Below, piece by piece: positions 9,195-17,002 of a stretch of DNA of 45,366 bases (positions within the stretch are counted from its first letter, which is position 1; each line of letters starts with the position of its first letter). The notes beneath the pieces are model-generated. The model searched no databases and had not been told where the DNA came from. It saw only the letters and a program-made list of their open reading frames with translations. Where the stretch lies: assembly GCA_005788265.1 (NCBI GenBank), contig SXYR01000161.1, forward strand, positions 1 to 45,366, written 5' to 3'. The position numbers and the translations under genes were made by a program. Source of the stretch: Bacteroidota bacterium. Its GTDB lineage: Bacteria; Bacteroidota; Bacteroidia; Chitinophagales; Chitinophagaceae.

Positions 9195-10106
9195 ATGTGG
9201 GAAATATATAAAAAGGGATTTTTGATGCACCTTCAATTGGAAAAATCACTTTCCTACAATACCATATTGGCATATGGCCAAGACTTGGATAAATTGATAC
9301 AGTTCCTTTCCATTGAAAACAAGATCAAGCAAATCAATGACATCACACTGCATGAACTTCAACAATTCATCAAGTGGATTGCATCCATAGGAATGAGCGA
9401 ACGATCTCAAGCGAGAATAATATCTGCCATCAAGGCCTTTTATAAATATTGCCTGCAAGAAGAAATAGCATTGAAAGATCCAACAGAGCTGCTTGCTGCA
9501 CCCAAGTTGAAAAAAGCGCTTCCAGACACACTGACATTTGAAGAAATTGAGCAGATCATTTCACAGATTGATCTGAGCAAGCCTGAAGGGATGAGGAACA
9601 AGGCTTTGCTGGAAACGCTCTACAGTTGTGGGATGCGGGTGAGTGAAATCATTCAATTAAAAAAATCCAACCTCTATTTAGACATTGGATTTGTAAGGGT
9701 AATTGGAAAAGGAGACAAGGAAAGATTGATCCCCATAGGGGCAGATGCAGCCAAATACCTCCAGCTATATTTGCAAGAAGTAAGAGTGCATGCTGAAATT
9801 GTCAAAGGAGCAGAGGATATTGTATTTCTGAATAGAAGGGGAAATAAGCTATCAAGGGTCATGGTATTTTACATCATAAAAGACTTGGCAGAAAAAGCCA
9901 ATATTCAAAAAAATATCTCACCACATACTTTCAGACATTCCTTTGCGACCCACTTGGTGGAAGGGGGCGCAGACCTGAGAGCTGTTCAAGAAATGTTGGG
10001 ACATGAAAGCATTACCACAACTGAAATTTACACCCACCTGGACAGAAGTTTTTTGAGAGAGACCCTGTTGAGATTTCATCCAGGCTTCAAGAATATTCCA
10101 AAATGA
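9195..10106 (+). CDS. xerD: XerC/XerD-type tyrosine recombinase
   Basis: A 303-residue protein of standard Xer length. It has an N-terminal SAM-like core-binding domain (about 1-95, YNTILAYGQDLDKLIQFL) and a C-terminal catalytic domain. The full active-site set is present: R148 (SCGMRVSE), K172 (GKGDKERLIP), H244 and R247 (SPHTFRHSFATHL), H270 (LGHESITTTEIYTH) and the nucleophile Y279. Xer recombinases resolve chromosome dimers at dif before cell division. The neighbours are housekeeping genes and no attachment repeats flank it, so a chromosomal role is preferred over a mobile-element integrase. Whether it is XerC or XerD cannot be settled; the symbol is the closer guess. Confidence 0.88.
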   Translation: MWEIYKKGFLMHLQLEKSLSYNTILAYGQDLDKLIQFLSIENKIKQINDITLHELQQFIKWIASIGMSERSQARIISAIKAFYKYCLQEEIALKDPTELLAAPKLKKALPDTLTFEEIEQIISQIDLSKPEGMRNKALLETLYSCGMRVSEIIQLKKSNLYLDIGFVRVIGKGDKERLIPIGADAAKYLQLYLQEVRVHAEIVKGAEDIVFLNRRGNKLSRVMVFYIIKDLAEKANIQKNISPHTFRHSFATHLVEGGADLRAVQEMLGHESITTTEIYTHLDRSFLRETLLRFHPGFKNIPK

Positions 10107-10155
10107 CCCATACCTCTTATTGGCCATTTGATTAACTTGCATAAAAATAAACCGT

Positions 10156-10989
10156 ATGAAAAAATTAATATTTTCCATCGCATTGATTGCAATGGTTGTT
10201 TTTGTTGATGCACAAACATTGAGAGTACCCTCCTCTTCTACTTCGCAAACCGTAAAACAAGAATTTGGACTCGGAACCATTGAACTTTCTTATTCCAGAC
10301 CAAACATGAAAGGAAGAAATATTTTTGGAGACTTGGTCCCGTATGGTGCAATTTGGCGTACAGGTGCAAACAATGCAACTACCTTGACGTTCAGCGATGA
10401 AGTTGTGATCGGTGGGACAAAAATTCCTGCAGGCAAATATGGACTCCTTTCTATTCCAGGAGCGAGTGAATGGACCATCATCATTTCAAAACAAACAGAT
10501 GTAACTTCCCCTTCTGCTTACCAACAAAGCATGGATGTTGCAAGATTGAACGTACCTGCAGTTTCTCTTCCATTTGCAATTGAGTCGTTCATGATTTTGT
10601 TCGAGAAAGTAAAAAGCAATGAATTGGAACTGATGATACTCTGGGATGCCACCATGGTCAGCTTCCCCATCAAAATGGACATAGACAAGAAAGTTATGTT
10701 GCAGATTGATAACCTGATGAACAACGACAATAGACCCTATTTCAATGCAGCGATGTACTATATGGACAATGGAAAAGATTTGAACAAGGCTGCTGCATGG
10801 CTGGAGGAAGCAACCAAACAAAGTCCAAATGCATATTGGGTATGGTATCAGAAGGCAAGATGTTTTTCCCTCATGGGCAAAAAAACCGAAGCAAAGTCTG
10901 CATCAGACAAATCGCTTGAATTGGCAAAAGCCGTCAAGAATCCCGATTATGTGACATTGAATGAAAAACTGCAAGCAAGCTTAAAATAA
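10156..10989 (+). CDS. DUF2911 domain-containing secreted protein
   Basis: A 277-residue protein with a clear signal peptide (MKKLIFSIALIAMVVFVDAQ, cleavage expected after about residue 19). It is followed by the DUF2911 domain (about 30-175): SRPNMKGRNIFGDLVPYG, WRTGANNATTLTFS and IPAGKYGLLSIPG are characteristic. The last 90 residues look like helical TPR-type repeats (AAMYYMDNGKDLNKAAAWLEEA, then AYWVWYQKARCFSLMGKKTEA). Family function is unknown; it is common in Bacteroidota and probably periplasmic. It stands alone with its own intrinsic terminator just after the stop, and converges on the phosphopantetheinyl transferase gene. Confidence 0.88.
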   Translation: MKKLIFSIALIAMVVFVDAQTLRVPSSSTSQTVKQEFGLGTIELSYSRPNMKGRNIFGDLVPYGAIWRTGANNATTLTFSDEVVIGGTKIPAGKYGLLSIPGASEWTIIISKQTDVTSPSAYQQSMDVARLNVPAVSLPFAIESFMILFEKVKSNELELMILWDATMVSFPIKMDIDKKVMLQIDNLMNNDNRPYFNAAMYYMDNGKDLNKAAAWLEEATKQSPNAYWVWYQKARCFSLMGKKTEAKSASDKSLELAKAVKNPDYVTLNEKLQASLK

Positions 10990-10995
10990 CCTACA

Positions 10996-11020
10996 AGCCC
11001 CTTTCGAGGGGCTTTTTATT
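10996..11020 (+). terminator. Intrinsic terminator after DUF2911 gene
   Basis: Six-bp stem AGCCCC / GGGGCT with a six-nt loop (TTTCGA), then TTTTATT on the plus strand, starting 7 nt after the DUF2911 stop codon. The T-run overlaps the stop codon of the convergent gene. On the minus strand no T-run follows the stem, so it should act for plus-strand transcripts only. Confidence 0.85.
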
Positions 11021-11636
11021 TGCACAATGTTGTAAACCAGATCTGGTTGTGCAAAAAATATTTCAACTCAAATGTATCTTCAGGTAGTTGAGCAAATTTC
11101 ATTTGAGCAGTTCCAGATTGATCAATATCAAATGCATTGATGACCATGTCATTTGAGAAATCGACAGAACCCCTTCCCCACCATTTGTACATTGCCTCCT
11201 TGAGTGTCCAGAACAAAGTAGCATATTCGACTCGTTGCGCATAGTCAAATTGATCCAGTTGGGTTAACTCTGTTGGATGCAAAAACTTTTTTTCAATTTT
11301 CAACACTCTTTCATGGACGGGTTCAATGTCAATGCCTACTTCCGCCTTGCTCGAAACAATCGCAGCGGCATATCCATTGCAATGAGACAATGAAAATTTG
11401 AGTATGTTGTTTTTCAATACAGGTTTTCCCCCCTTCAACACTTCAACATCCGCAAATGGAAAATTGCTGTCAATGGAATGCAGAATCATGCGAGCAGCGA
11501 GTTGTTGCTTGATTTTTTCAGGGTTGGATGCAGTTGATCTAAAAGAGAGGAATGATTCAAAAAAAGCAATGTCCTCAGCGATCTCCCAGAGTCCGGTGCA
11601 GCAGCCATCATGTTCATTGTTGAATACCATCGGCAT
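11016..11636 (-). CDS. 4'-phosphopantetheinyl transferase superfamily protein (Sfp-like)
   Basis: A 206-residue protein with the two hallmark motifs of the Sfp/AcpT superfamily: VGIDIEPV (about 108-115, Mg2+/CoA binding) and FWTLKEAMYKWWG (about 152-164). FSLSHCNGYAAAIVSS lies just before the first motif. The enzyme moves phosphopantetheine from CoA to a serine of acyl or peptidyl carrier proteins. Whether it serves fatty acid synthesis or a secondary pathway is not shown; no carrier-protein gene is nearby. The length fits a pseudo-dimeric single-chain form. ATG start; the stop codon lies within the T-run of the neighbouring terminator. Confidence 0.88.
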   Translation of the reverse strand: MPMVFNNEHDGCCTGLWEIAEDIAFFESFLSFRSTASNPEKIKQQLAARMILHSIDSNFPFADVEVLKGGKPVLKNNILKFSLSHCNGYAAAIVSSKAEVGIDIEPVHERVLKIEKKFLHPTELTQLDQFDYAQRVEYATLFWTLKEAMYKWWGRGSVDFSNDMVINAFDIDQSGTAQMKFAQLPEDTFELKYFLHNQIWFTTLCK

Positions 11637-11735
11637 GCCATAAAATTACGCTTAAACCCTGTTCAAACTTTGTTGAAAAAATAAATCGTCGGATCGCTCA
11701 TCAATTACGAATTTCGGGATGCTAAACCAATTGGA

Positions 11736-12272
11736 ATGATTCTTTCTGACAAGCGCATAATGGAAGAGATGGAGAAAGGGAGTATCAAGATCAGCCCCTA
11801 TGACCCCTCGTGTCTCGGCAGCAATTCTTATGACGTGCATCTTGGTAAATGCTTGGCTACTTACAAGAACCATATCCTGGACGCCAAGGAGCACAACCAA
11901 ATTGAATACTTTGAGATTCCCGATGATGGATTTGTTCTTTATCCGCATATTTTTTACTTGGGTGTGACCCAAGAATATACCGAAACGCATGAGCATGTTC
12001 CATTTCTTGAGGGAAAATCGTCTACCGGACGACTGGGTATTGACATTCATGCAACTGCGGGAAAGGGTGATGTTGGATTTTGCGGAAATTGGACGCTTGA
12101 GATTTCCGTGAAGCAGCCTGTAAAAGTCTATCACGGCATGCCAATTGGACAATTGATTTATTTCCCAGTAGAAGGTGAAATTGCCATCAAATACAACCAA
12201 AAAAAGAATGCGAAATATTCTGGCCAGCCAGATAAGCCCATCGAAAGCATGATGTGGAAGAATAAATTCTAG
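11736..12272 (+). CDS. dcd: dCTP deaminase
   Basis: A 178-residue protein with family start MILSDKRI and the core motif LEGKSSTGRLGI (S95, S96, R99), then GNWTLEISV with E122 as the expected catalytic glutamate. It deaminates dCTP to dUTP in the cytosol, the source of dUMP for thymidylate synthesis. A C-terminal tail rich in lysine (NQKKNAKYSGQPDKP) closes over the nucleotide in the family. It is followed 51 nt later by the RmlD-like gene on the same strand, which has its own candidate promoter. Phages also carry Dcd, but nothing phage-like is near. Confidence 0.92.
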   Translation: MILSDKRIMEEMEKGSIKISPYDPSCLGSNSYDVHLGKCLATYKNHILDAKEHNQIEYFEIPDDGFVLYPHIFYLGVTQEYTETHEHVPFLEGKSSTGRLGIDIHATAGKGDVGFCGNWTLEISVKQPVKVYHGMPIGQLIYFPVEGEIAIKYNQKKNAKYSGQPDKPIESMMWKNKF

Positions 12273-12298
12273 TCCCACCACTGATTTCCATAAAGCCT

Positions 12299-12306
12299 TA
12301 CATTTG
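12299..12306 (+). promoter_or_regulatory. Candidate -7 box (TACATTTG) before the RmlD-like gene
   Basis: Exact TAnnTTTG match ending 17 nt before the ATG at 12324, in the 51-nt gap after dcd. Transcription from here would give a leader of about 12 nt. No convincing -33 TTTG at the usual spacing. Confidence 0.35.
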
Positions 12307-12323
12307 ATGCAGTAAGTCATCAA

Positions 12324-13214
12324 ATGAGAATCCTGCTCACTGGTTCAAACGGAATGGTCGGATCAAATCTTTCAAAAGAATTGATGCGAACCAACCATAC
12401 TACGCTTGCTACCGGCCGCCAGTCCTGCAGATTACCCGCTGAATACTTTCATGACAATTTTAATTACCGTTCACTCGATATCACAGATAAAGAAGAGGTA
12501 CTGGAAACAGTGACTGCTTTCAAGCCGGACATAATCATTCATGCTGCAGCCATGACCCAGGTAGACGAGTGTGAGCAGCAAAAAATGATTTGTTACAGAA
12601 CAAATGTTGATGCTACTGATTACTTGATTCTTGCTGCAGAGGAAGTGAATGCAAGATTTTGCTATTTGTCAACCGACTTCGTATTCAGCGGAAACAACGG
12701 CCCATACAAAGAAAATGACGAAACAGGTGCTGTAAATTTTTACGGAATGACCAAGGAGCTGGCAGAGCAACATATCATAGAAAGCAAATTGAGCTGGACA
12801 ATCTTAAGAACCATTTTACTCTATGGCAGAGCCGACCATTTGAACAGAAGCAATTTCATCTATTGGGTCAAAAATAATCTTGAAGAGAACAAGCCCATAA
12901 AAGTGGTAGCTGATCAAATCAGAACCCCCACTTTTATACCTGATCTAACCAAGGCCATTATTGATACATCTGAAAAAGGATCACAGGGCGTCTATCATAT
13001 TTCCGGATCGGAGGTAATGAGTCCTTATGAAATGTCACTCATCATCGCCAAAAAACTTGGGCTTGATGCTGGCTTGATTCAGCCGGTGGATGCAAATTCC
13101 TTCACCCAAATCGGAAGGAGACCTTTAAAAACTGGTTTTATCATTGAGAAAGCAATCAAGGATATCAACTTCTGTCCTACCCCTTTCGATCAGGCCTTGG
13201 ATATCATTTTTTAA
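12324..13214 (+). CDS. RmlD-like NAD(P)-dependent sugar-nucleotide reductase
   Basis: A 296-residue extended short-chain dehydrogenase. The nucleotide-binding motif GSNGMVGSNL is at about 7-16, and HAAAMTQVDECE, the RmlD-type substrate loop, at about 74-85. The catalytic S/T-Y-K set is in LSTDFVFSG and YGMTK (about 146-150). The best fit is dTDP-4-dehydrorhamnose reductase (RmlD/RfbD), the last step of dTDP-L-rhamnose synthesis. The other three rml genes are absent here, so a related sugar-nucleotide reductase role is possible and I leave the symbol empty. The C-terminal PxxxxLD segment (PFDQALDIIF) is usual for the family. ATG start with a candidate promoter upstream. Confidence 0.82.
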   Translation: MRILLTGSNGMVGSNLSKELMRTNHTTLATGRQSCRLPAEYFHDNFNYRSLDITDKEEVLETVTAFKPDIIIHAAAMTQVDECEQQKMICYRTNVDATDYLILAAEEVNARFCYLSTDFVFSGNNGPYKENDETGAVNFYGMTKELAEQHIIESKLSWTILRTILLYGRADHLNRSNFIYWVKNNLEENKPIKVVADQIRTPTFIPDLTKAIIDTSEKGSQGVYHISGSEVMSPYEMSLIIAKKLGLDAGLIQPVDANSFTQIGRRPLKTGFIIEKAIKDINFCPTPFDQALDIIF

Positions 13215-13295
13215 TCTGCTGATTTCCAATGATTCAATGTGGATAAACTATGCTGAAAGCTGACCAATATACCCTGTTTTTTCATATTTTATTGC

Positions 13296-13303
13296 TAGAT
13301 TTG
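13296..13303 (+). promoter_or_regulatory. Candidate -7 box (TAGATTTG) for pfkA
   Basis: Exact TAnnTTTG match in the 148-nt gap before pfkA; the -33 region at 19-nt spacing reads CCTG (half match to TTTG). The implied transcript start near 13310 gives a leader of about 50 nt to the ATG at 13363. The rest of this gap shows no gene or hairpin that I can support. Confidence 0.45.
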
Positions 13304-13362
13304 CGACCGCTAACACTACTGAATTCCATCGATCCTTGCCAGCAACAATAGATGAAGTAGAC

Positions 13363-14346
13363 ATGTCCAAAAAAATCACAAAAATTGGCATCATGACCTC
13401 TGGAGGAGACGCTCCAGGAATGAATGCGTGTGTTAGAGCGGTAGTCAGAACCGGGCTCTTCCATAAAATGGAAGTCTTCGGCATCACCAGAGGGTATGCT
13501 GGAATGATTGATGACGATATCCACAAAATGGATTCCAGAAGTGTTGCGAACATCATACAACGAGGTGGAACGATTCTCAAAACTGCCAGGTGCAAGGAAT
13601 TCATGACCCCAGAGGGCAGGAAAAAAGCTTACGACAACTTAAAAAAACACGGGATCAATGGGCTGATTGTCATTGGTGGAGACGGCTCTTTCAAGGGGGC
13701 ACAAATCTTTTCCCATGAATTCAATATTCCATGTATCGGAATTCCAGGAACCATTGACAAAGATATTGCTGGTACTGATTTCACCATTGGTTTTGATACT
13801 GCAGTGAACACTGCGATTGATGCCATCGATAAAATCAGAGATACGGCCGATGCACATGATCGTCTCTTTATTGTGGAAGTAATGGGAAGAGATGCAGGTT
13901 ATATTGCGCTCTACAGTGGAATCGGAACAGGTGCTGAACATATTTTGATACCAGAGCAGAAAACCGATGTTGAAGCAGTCATCAAATCCCTTCAGGAAAA
14001 AGAGAAAAGGAAGAAACTTGTAAATATCCTGGTAGTTGCAGAAGGAGATGATTTTGGGGGTGGAAATGAACTTGCAGATTTGATCAAAGAAAGGATTCCC
14101 GGATTTGACATCAGGGTAGCCATACTCGGTCACGTACAAAGAGGTGGAGCACCATCCAGCATGGATAGAATGATTGCAAGCAGAATGGGATATTCAGCTG
14201 TGAATTGTTTAATGGAGGGAAATCACAATGTGATGGTCGGTATCATGAACAATAAAATGCATTATACCCCATTGGACAAAGCCATAAAAGCAAAGCAGAG
14301 GATCAATGAAGATTGGCTTACCATGGTAAAAATATTGGCCAGTTAA
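13363..14346 (+). CDS. pfkA: ATP-dependent 6-phosphofructokinase
   Basis: A 327-residue protein from the ATG at 13363, the normal PfkA length. An in-frame TTG at 13336 would add nine non-family residues and is rejected. Motifs: TSGGDAPGMNA (about 12-22, nucleotide site), IGGDGS (about 103-108), PGTIDKDIAGTD (about 128-139, catalytic aspartate) and EVMGRDAGYIAL (about 175-186). The G in GGDGS supports ATP use rather than pyrophosphate. It phosphorylates fructose 6-phosphate in glycolysis. It is followed by an intrinsic terminator and then pyk, so the two glycolytic kinases are neighbours but probably separate transcripts. Confidence 0.95.
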   Translation: MSKKITKIGIMTSGGDAPGMNACVRAVVRTGLFHKMEVFGITRGYAGMIDDDIHKMDSRSVANIIQRGGTILKTARCKEFMTPEGRKKAYDNLKKHGINGLIVIGGDGSFKGAQIFSHEFNIPCIGIPGTIDKDIAGTDFTIGFDTAVNTAIDAIDKIRDTADAHDRLFIVEVMGRDAGYIALYSGIGTGAEHILIPEQKTDVEAVIKSLQEKEKRKKLVNILVVAEGDDFGGGNELADLIKERIPGFDIRVAILGHVQRGGAPSSMDRMIASRMGYSAVNCLMEGNHNVMVGIMNNKMHYTPLDKAIKAKQRINEDWLTMVKILAS

Positions 14347-14348
14347 AT

Positions 14349-14380
14349 AAAAACAGCAGAGAATCATCTCTGCTGTTTTT
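14349..14380 (+). terminator. Intrinsic terminator between pfkA and pyk
   Basis: A long hairpin starting 3 nt after the pfkA stop: arm AACAGCAGAG, loop AATCAT, arm CTCTGCTGTT, then a T-run; flanking A and T tracts extend the pairing. It ends 20 nt before the pyk start codon, so either pyk has a promoter close by or some readthrough occurs. Confidence 0.9.
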
Positions 14381-14399
14381 GTATATTACAAAAAGGATT

Positions 14400-15890
14400 A
14401 TGAGCAAAAACATTGGAAAATATTTTCATCAGGAAATGGACAATGGTGCAGGAAATCAGCACATCATGCATCGTACAAAGATTGTGGCAACAGTTGGACC
14501 TGCCTGTGACACGTATGAAAAATTATTGGCATTGGTCAAAGCAGGTGTGAATGTTTTCAGGTTGAATTTTTCACATGGTGCGCATGAAGACAAAAAGAAA
14601 ATCATTGACCATATTCGCAAAATCAATGCGACTGAACCATACAACATCGCCATTTTGGGTGATTTACAGGGACCCAAGCTGCGCGTAGGAGAAATTGAAA
14701 ACAATGCATTGCATGTGAAAGAGGGTGATGTACTTACCCTCACAAATGAAAAAGTAATTGGAACACTAGAAAGAATTTATGTCTCCTACCCCAATCTTGC
14801 GGGTGATGTGGTGATTGGCAATACCATCATGATCGACGATGGCAAGATAGAAGTAGTTGTAGAGCAAATACTGCCCAACAATGATGTGCAAGTGAAGGTG
14901 AAACTGGGAGGCATCATTTCCTCCAAAAAAGGATTGAATCTGCCCGATACCAAAATTTCACTTCCTGCACTTACTGAAAAAGATTTGAAGGACCTGGATT
15001 TCATCATTGCAGAAAAACTTGACTGGGTGGCCCTTTCATTTGTGAGAAGAGTGGATGATATCATTGGAATCAAAAAGATTCTTTCAGATCACCAGAGCAA
15101 GACCAAAGTCATTGCAAAAATTGAAATGCCTGAGGCACTTGAAAATATCCGCGAAATCATCATTGAGTCACATGGTATCATGGTGGCCAGAGGAGATCTG
15201 GGTGTGGAAGTCCCGATTGAAAAAGTTCCGCTCATCCAAAGACAGCTCATCAGAAAATGTATGCACAGAGGAAAACCTGTTATTGTTGCTACCCAAATGA
15301 TGGAGAGCATGATCGACAGGGTGAAACCAAACCGAAGTGAGAGCACCGACGTTGCCAATGCTGTTTTGGAAGGTGCAGATGCAGTCATGTTGAGCGGGGA
15401 AACCGCAACAGGCATGCACCCGGTTCTGGTTGTTGAGACCATGAGAAAGATCATCATTGAGGCAGAACTATCTGAATACAAATACAACCGAGAGGAAGAC
15501 ATCAAGCCTCTTCCCCAATCGCCTACGTATATCAGTGATGCAGTATGTCTTACAGCCTGCAAGCTGGCAGAGAGCACCAACGCCGATGCGCTTATTGGAA
15601 TGACACAATCAGGTTATACTGCATTCATGCTCAGTTCTTATCGACCAAAATCTCATTTGTTCATATTTACCAAAGAGAGAACACTGGTGAATCAATTGAG
15701 CCTGAGCTGGGGTGTCAGGGCCTTTTATTACGGAGAGGAAGAAGGTCTGGATGAAATCATTTCAGATCAGATCAAAATTTTAAAGGAAAGAGGTTTCATC
15801 AGAAAAGGTGAAGTGGTCGTCAATACCTGCAGCACCCCAGTTGAGCTGCATCTTCCAACCAATACCATCAAGGTCAGTACAGTTGAATGA
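14400..15890 (+). CDS. pyk: Pyruvate kinase
   Basis: The enzyme turns phosphoenolpyruvate and ADP into pyruvate and ATP, the last step of glycolysis. The chosen start is the ATG at 14400 (496 residues), preceded by AAAAAGG. A longer frame begins at a TTG (14313) but would run across the pfkA terminator and is rejected. The ATG at 14466 (475 residues, MHRTKIVATVGPA) is a reasonable alternative because most homologues begin close to RTKIVATVGP. Motifs: VFRLNFSHG (active-site R and N), GDLQGPKLRVGE, IAKIEMPEAL (catalytic lysine), MVARGDLGVEVP (Mg2+ site) and ATQMMESM. The B domain lies between. The stop overlaps the rnhA start (ATGA). Confidence 0.94.
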   Translation: MSKNIGKYFHQEMDNGAGNQHIMHRTKIVATVGPACDTYEKLLALVKAGVNVFRLNFSHGAHEDKKKIIDHIRKINATEPYNIAILGDLQGPKLRVGEIENNALHVKEGDVLTLTNEKVIGTLERIYVSYPNLAGDVVIGNTIMIDDGKIEVVVEQILPNNDVQVKVKLGGIISSKKGLNLPDTKISLPALTEKDLKDLDFIIAEKLDWVALSFVRRVDDIIGIKKILSDHQSKTKVIAKIEMPEALENIREIIIESHGIMVARGDLGVEVPIEKVPLIQRQLIRKCMHRGKPVIVATQMMESMIDRVKPNRSESTDVANAVLEGADAVMLSGETATGMHPVLVVETMRKIIIEAELSEYKYNREEDIKPLPQSPTYISDAVCLTACKLAESTNADALIGMTQSGYTAFMLSSYRPKSHLFIFTKERTLVNQLSLSWGVRAFYYGEEEGLDEIISDQIKILKERGFIRKGEVVVNTCSTPVELHLPTNTIKVSTVE

Positions 15891-16357
15891 TCAACCACAA
15901 AGGTTTAACTATTTACACGGATGGAGCTGCCAGGGGTAACCCAGGAAGAGGCGGCTATGGGGCTATTTTAATGTGGAAAAATGAATCAAAAGAAATTTCT
16001 GCAGGTTTCTTGCATACCACCAATAACAGAATGGAATTGCTATCTGTTATAGCAGCATTGGAAAGCTTGAACAGAACGGGGCTGGATATAGAAATATACT
16101 CCGACAGCAAATATGTTGTTCAGGCTGTTAATGAGGGATGGCTTGAAAACTGGATGAGGACTGATTTTAAAGGCGGGAAAAAAAACAAAGATTTGTGGAC
16201 GAAATATTATCTCCTGCACAAACAACATCAGATTAAATTTATCTGGGTAAAAGGACATGCATCCAATCCCTACAACCAAAGATGTGACGAACTGGCTACG
16301 GCAGCAGCGGATGGAAAAGATTTGCAGGAAGACAAGGGGTACACCGAGAACAATTAA
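15887..16357 (+). CDS. rnhA: Ribonuclease HI
   Basis: A 156-residue RNase HI with all catalytic acids: D12 (YTDGAARGNPG), E50 (NNRMELLSV), D73 (YSDSKYV) and D134, with the H124 loop (VKGHASNPYN). The basic protrusion WMRTDFKGGKKNKDLW is present. It cleaves the RNA strand of RNA-DNA hybrids (Okazaki primers, R-loops). The start overlaps the pyk stop by 4 nt (ATGA), so translation is probably coupled to pyk. The 3' end overlaps the stop codon of the convergent DUF6580 gene through the palindrome TTAA. Confidence 0.95.
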   Translation: MINHKGLTIYTDGAARGNPGRGGYGAILMWKNESKEISAGFLHTTNNRMELLSVIAALESLNRTGLDIEIYSDSKYVVQAVNEGWLENWMRTDFKGGKKNKDLWTKYYLLHKQHQIKFIWVKGHASNPYNQRCDELATAAADGKDLQEDKGYTENN

Positions 16358-16914
16358 CCTACAACAGAAGCTCCCGCTGATTTTTTGATCAACTGATGGG
16401 CTCCAAATAAAATTGATCCAAATACAACGGTAGCCAAGATGCTGTTTGCATAGAAAGGCAATCCATCTATATAAGTCTGCAACAATCCAACCGTGTTTTT
16501 AGGTCTTTGGTATCCGCCATTGCCCATCCAAACCATCAGGTTGGAAACAATGAAAAACAAAGTTGGTGCTGATACAGCACTTTTGGCAATGGAAGAAACT
16601 TTTTCTGGATTGGTGAAAAATCCTACAACAGTAAGCGCACCAAACAATATATAATTGCTCACCATTCCATTGTACAATCCAGGTATTTCAAAAATACCGG
16701 CAATGAATAGAAGCTGATAGAAAATATCTGAAATCAACAGGGAAAGCATTGGAAATGCAAATGCAAATTTCTTGTCTTTTATAACTGCGCCACTGAAAAT
16801 CGCCATGGCAAACTGCGGTGCAAACCCCCATGGCCTGCCGGGTATTGCCCTGTAAGCTGCAGCCACAAGCACCAACATCAAAAAAGTATATATGTTAAAT
16901 TTAGAAATTTTCAT
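16354..16914 (-). CDS. DUF6580-type integral membrane protein
   Basis: A 186-residue, very hydrophobic protein with about five or six predicted membrane helices. The pattern fits the DUF6580 group of putative small-molecule transport (ECF S-component-like) proteins: an AAxRAIPGRPWGFAPQFAMAIF opening, and MVSNYILFGALTVVG in the middle. The substrate is unknown and the family name comes from memory. The ATG at 16914 gives the natural MKISKFN start; an ATG at 16923 and a TTG at 16941 are also in frame. It lies 61-90 nt downstream of manA on the same strand and may be co-transcribed. Its stop codon overlaps that of rnhA. Confidence 0.72.
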   Translation of the reverse strand: MKISKFNIYTFLMLVLVAAAYRAIPGRPWGFAPQFAMAIFSGAVIKDKKFAFAFPMLSLLISDIFYQLLFIAGIFEIPGLYNGMVSNYILFGALTVVGFFTNPEKVSSIAKSAVSAPTLFFIVSNLMVWMGNGGYQRPKNTVGLLQTYIDGLPFYANSILATVVFGSILFGAHQLIKKSAGASVVG

Positions 16915-17002
16915 ATTGCGCATTTGAACAAAAATAATCAATTATAGTAGGGATACAATAATATGTCCAGTTCAGTTTTCCTCAATATGTGAATAGAGAT
17001 GA

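Noticed and set aside
9195-10106. Tyrosine recombinase as an integrase of a mobile element
   Set aside because: Length and domain layout are those of chromosomal XerC/D; no flanking repeats, tRNA or cargo genes.
11736-12272. dcd as a phage-derived gene
   Set aside because: dCTP deaminase is a normal bacterial enzyme and no phage gene is near.
13336-13362. PfkA start at TTG 13336
   Set aside because: The ATG at 13363 gives the standard MSKKITKIGIMTSGG opening; the extra nine residues are unlike the family.
14313-14399. Longer pyruvate kinase starting at TTG 14313
   Set aside because: It would begin inside pfkA and translate through the pfkA terminator; the added residues are not family-like.
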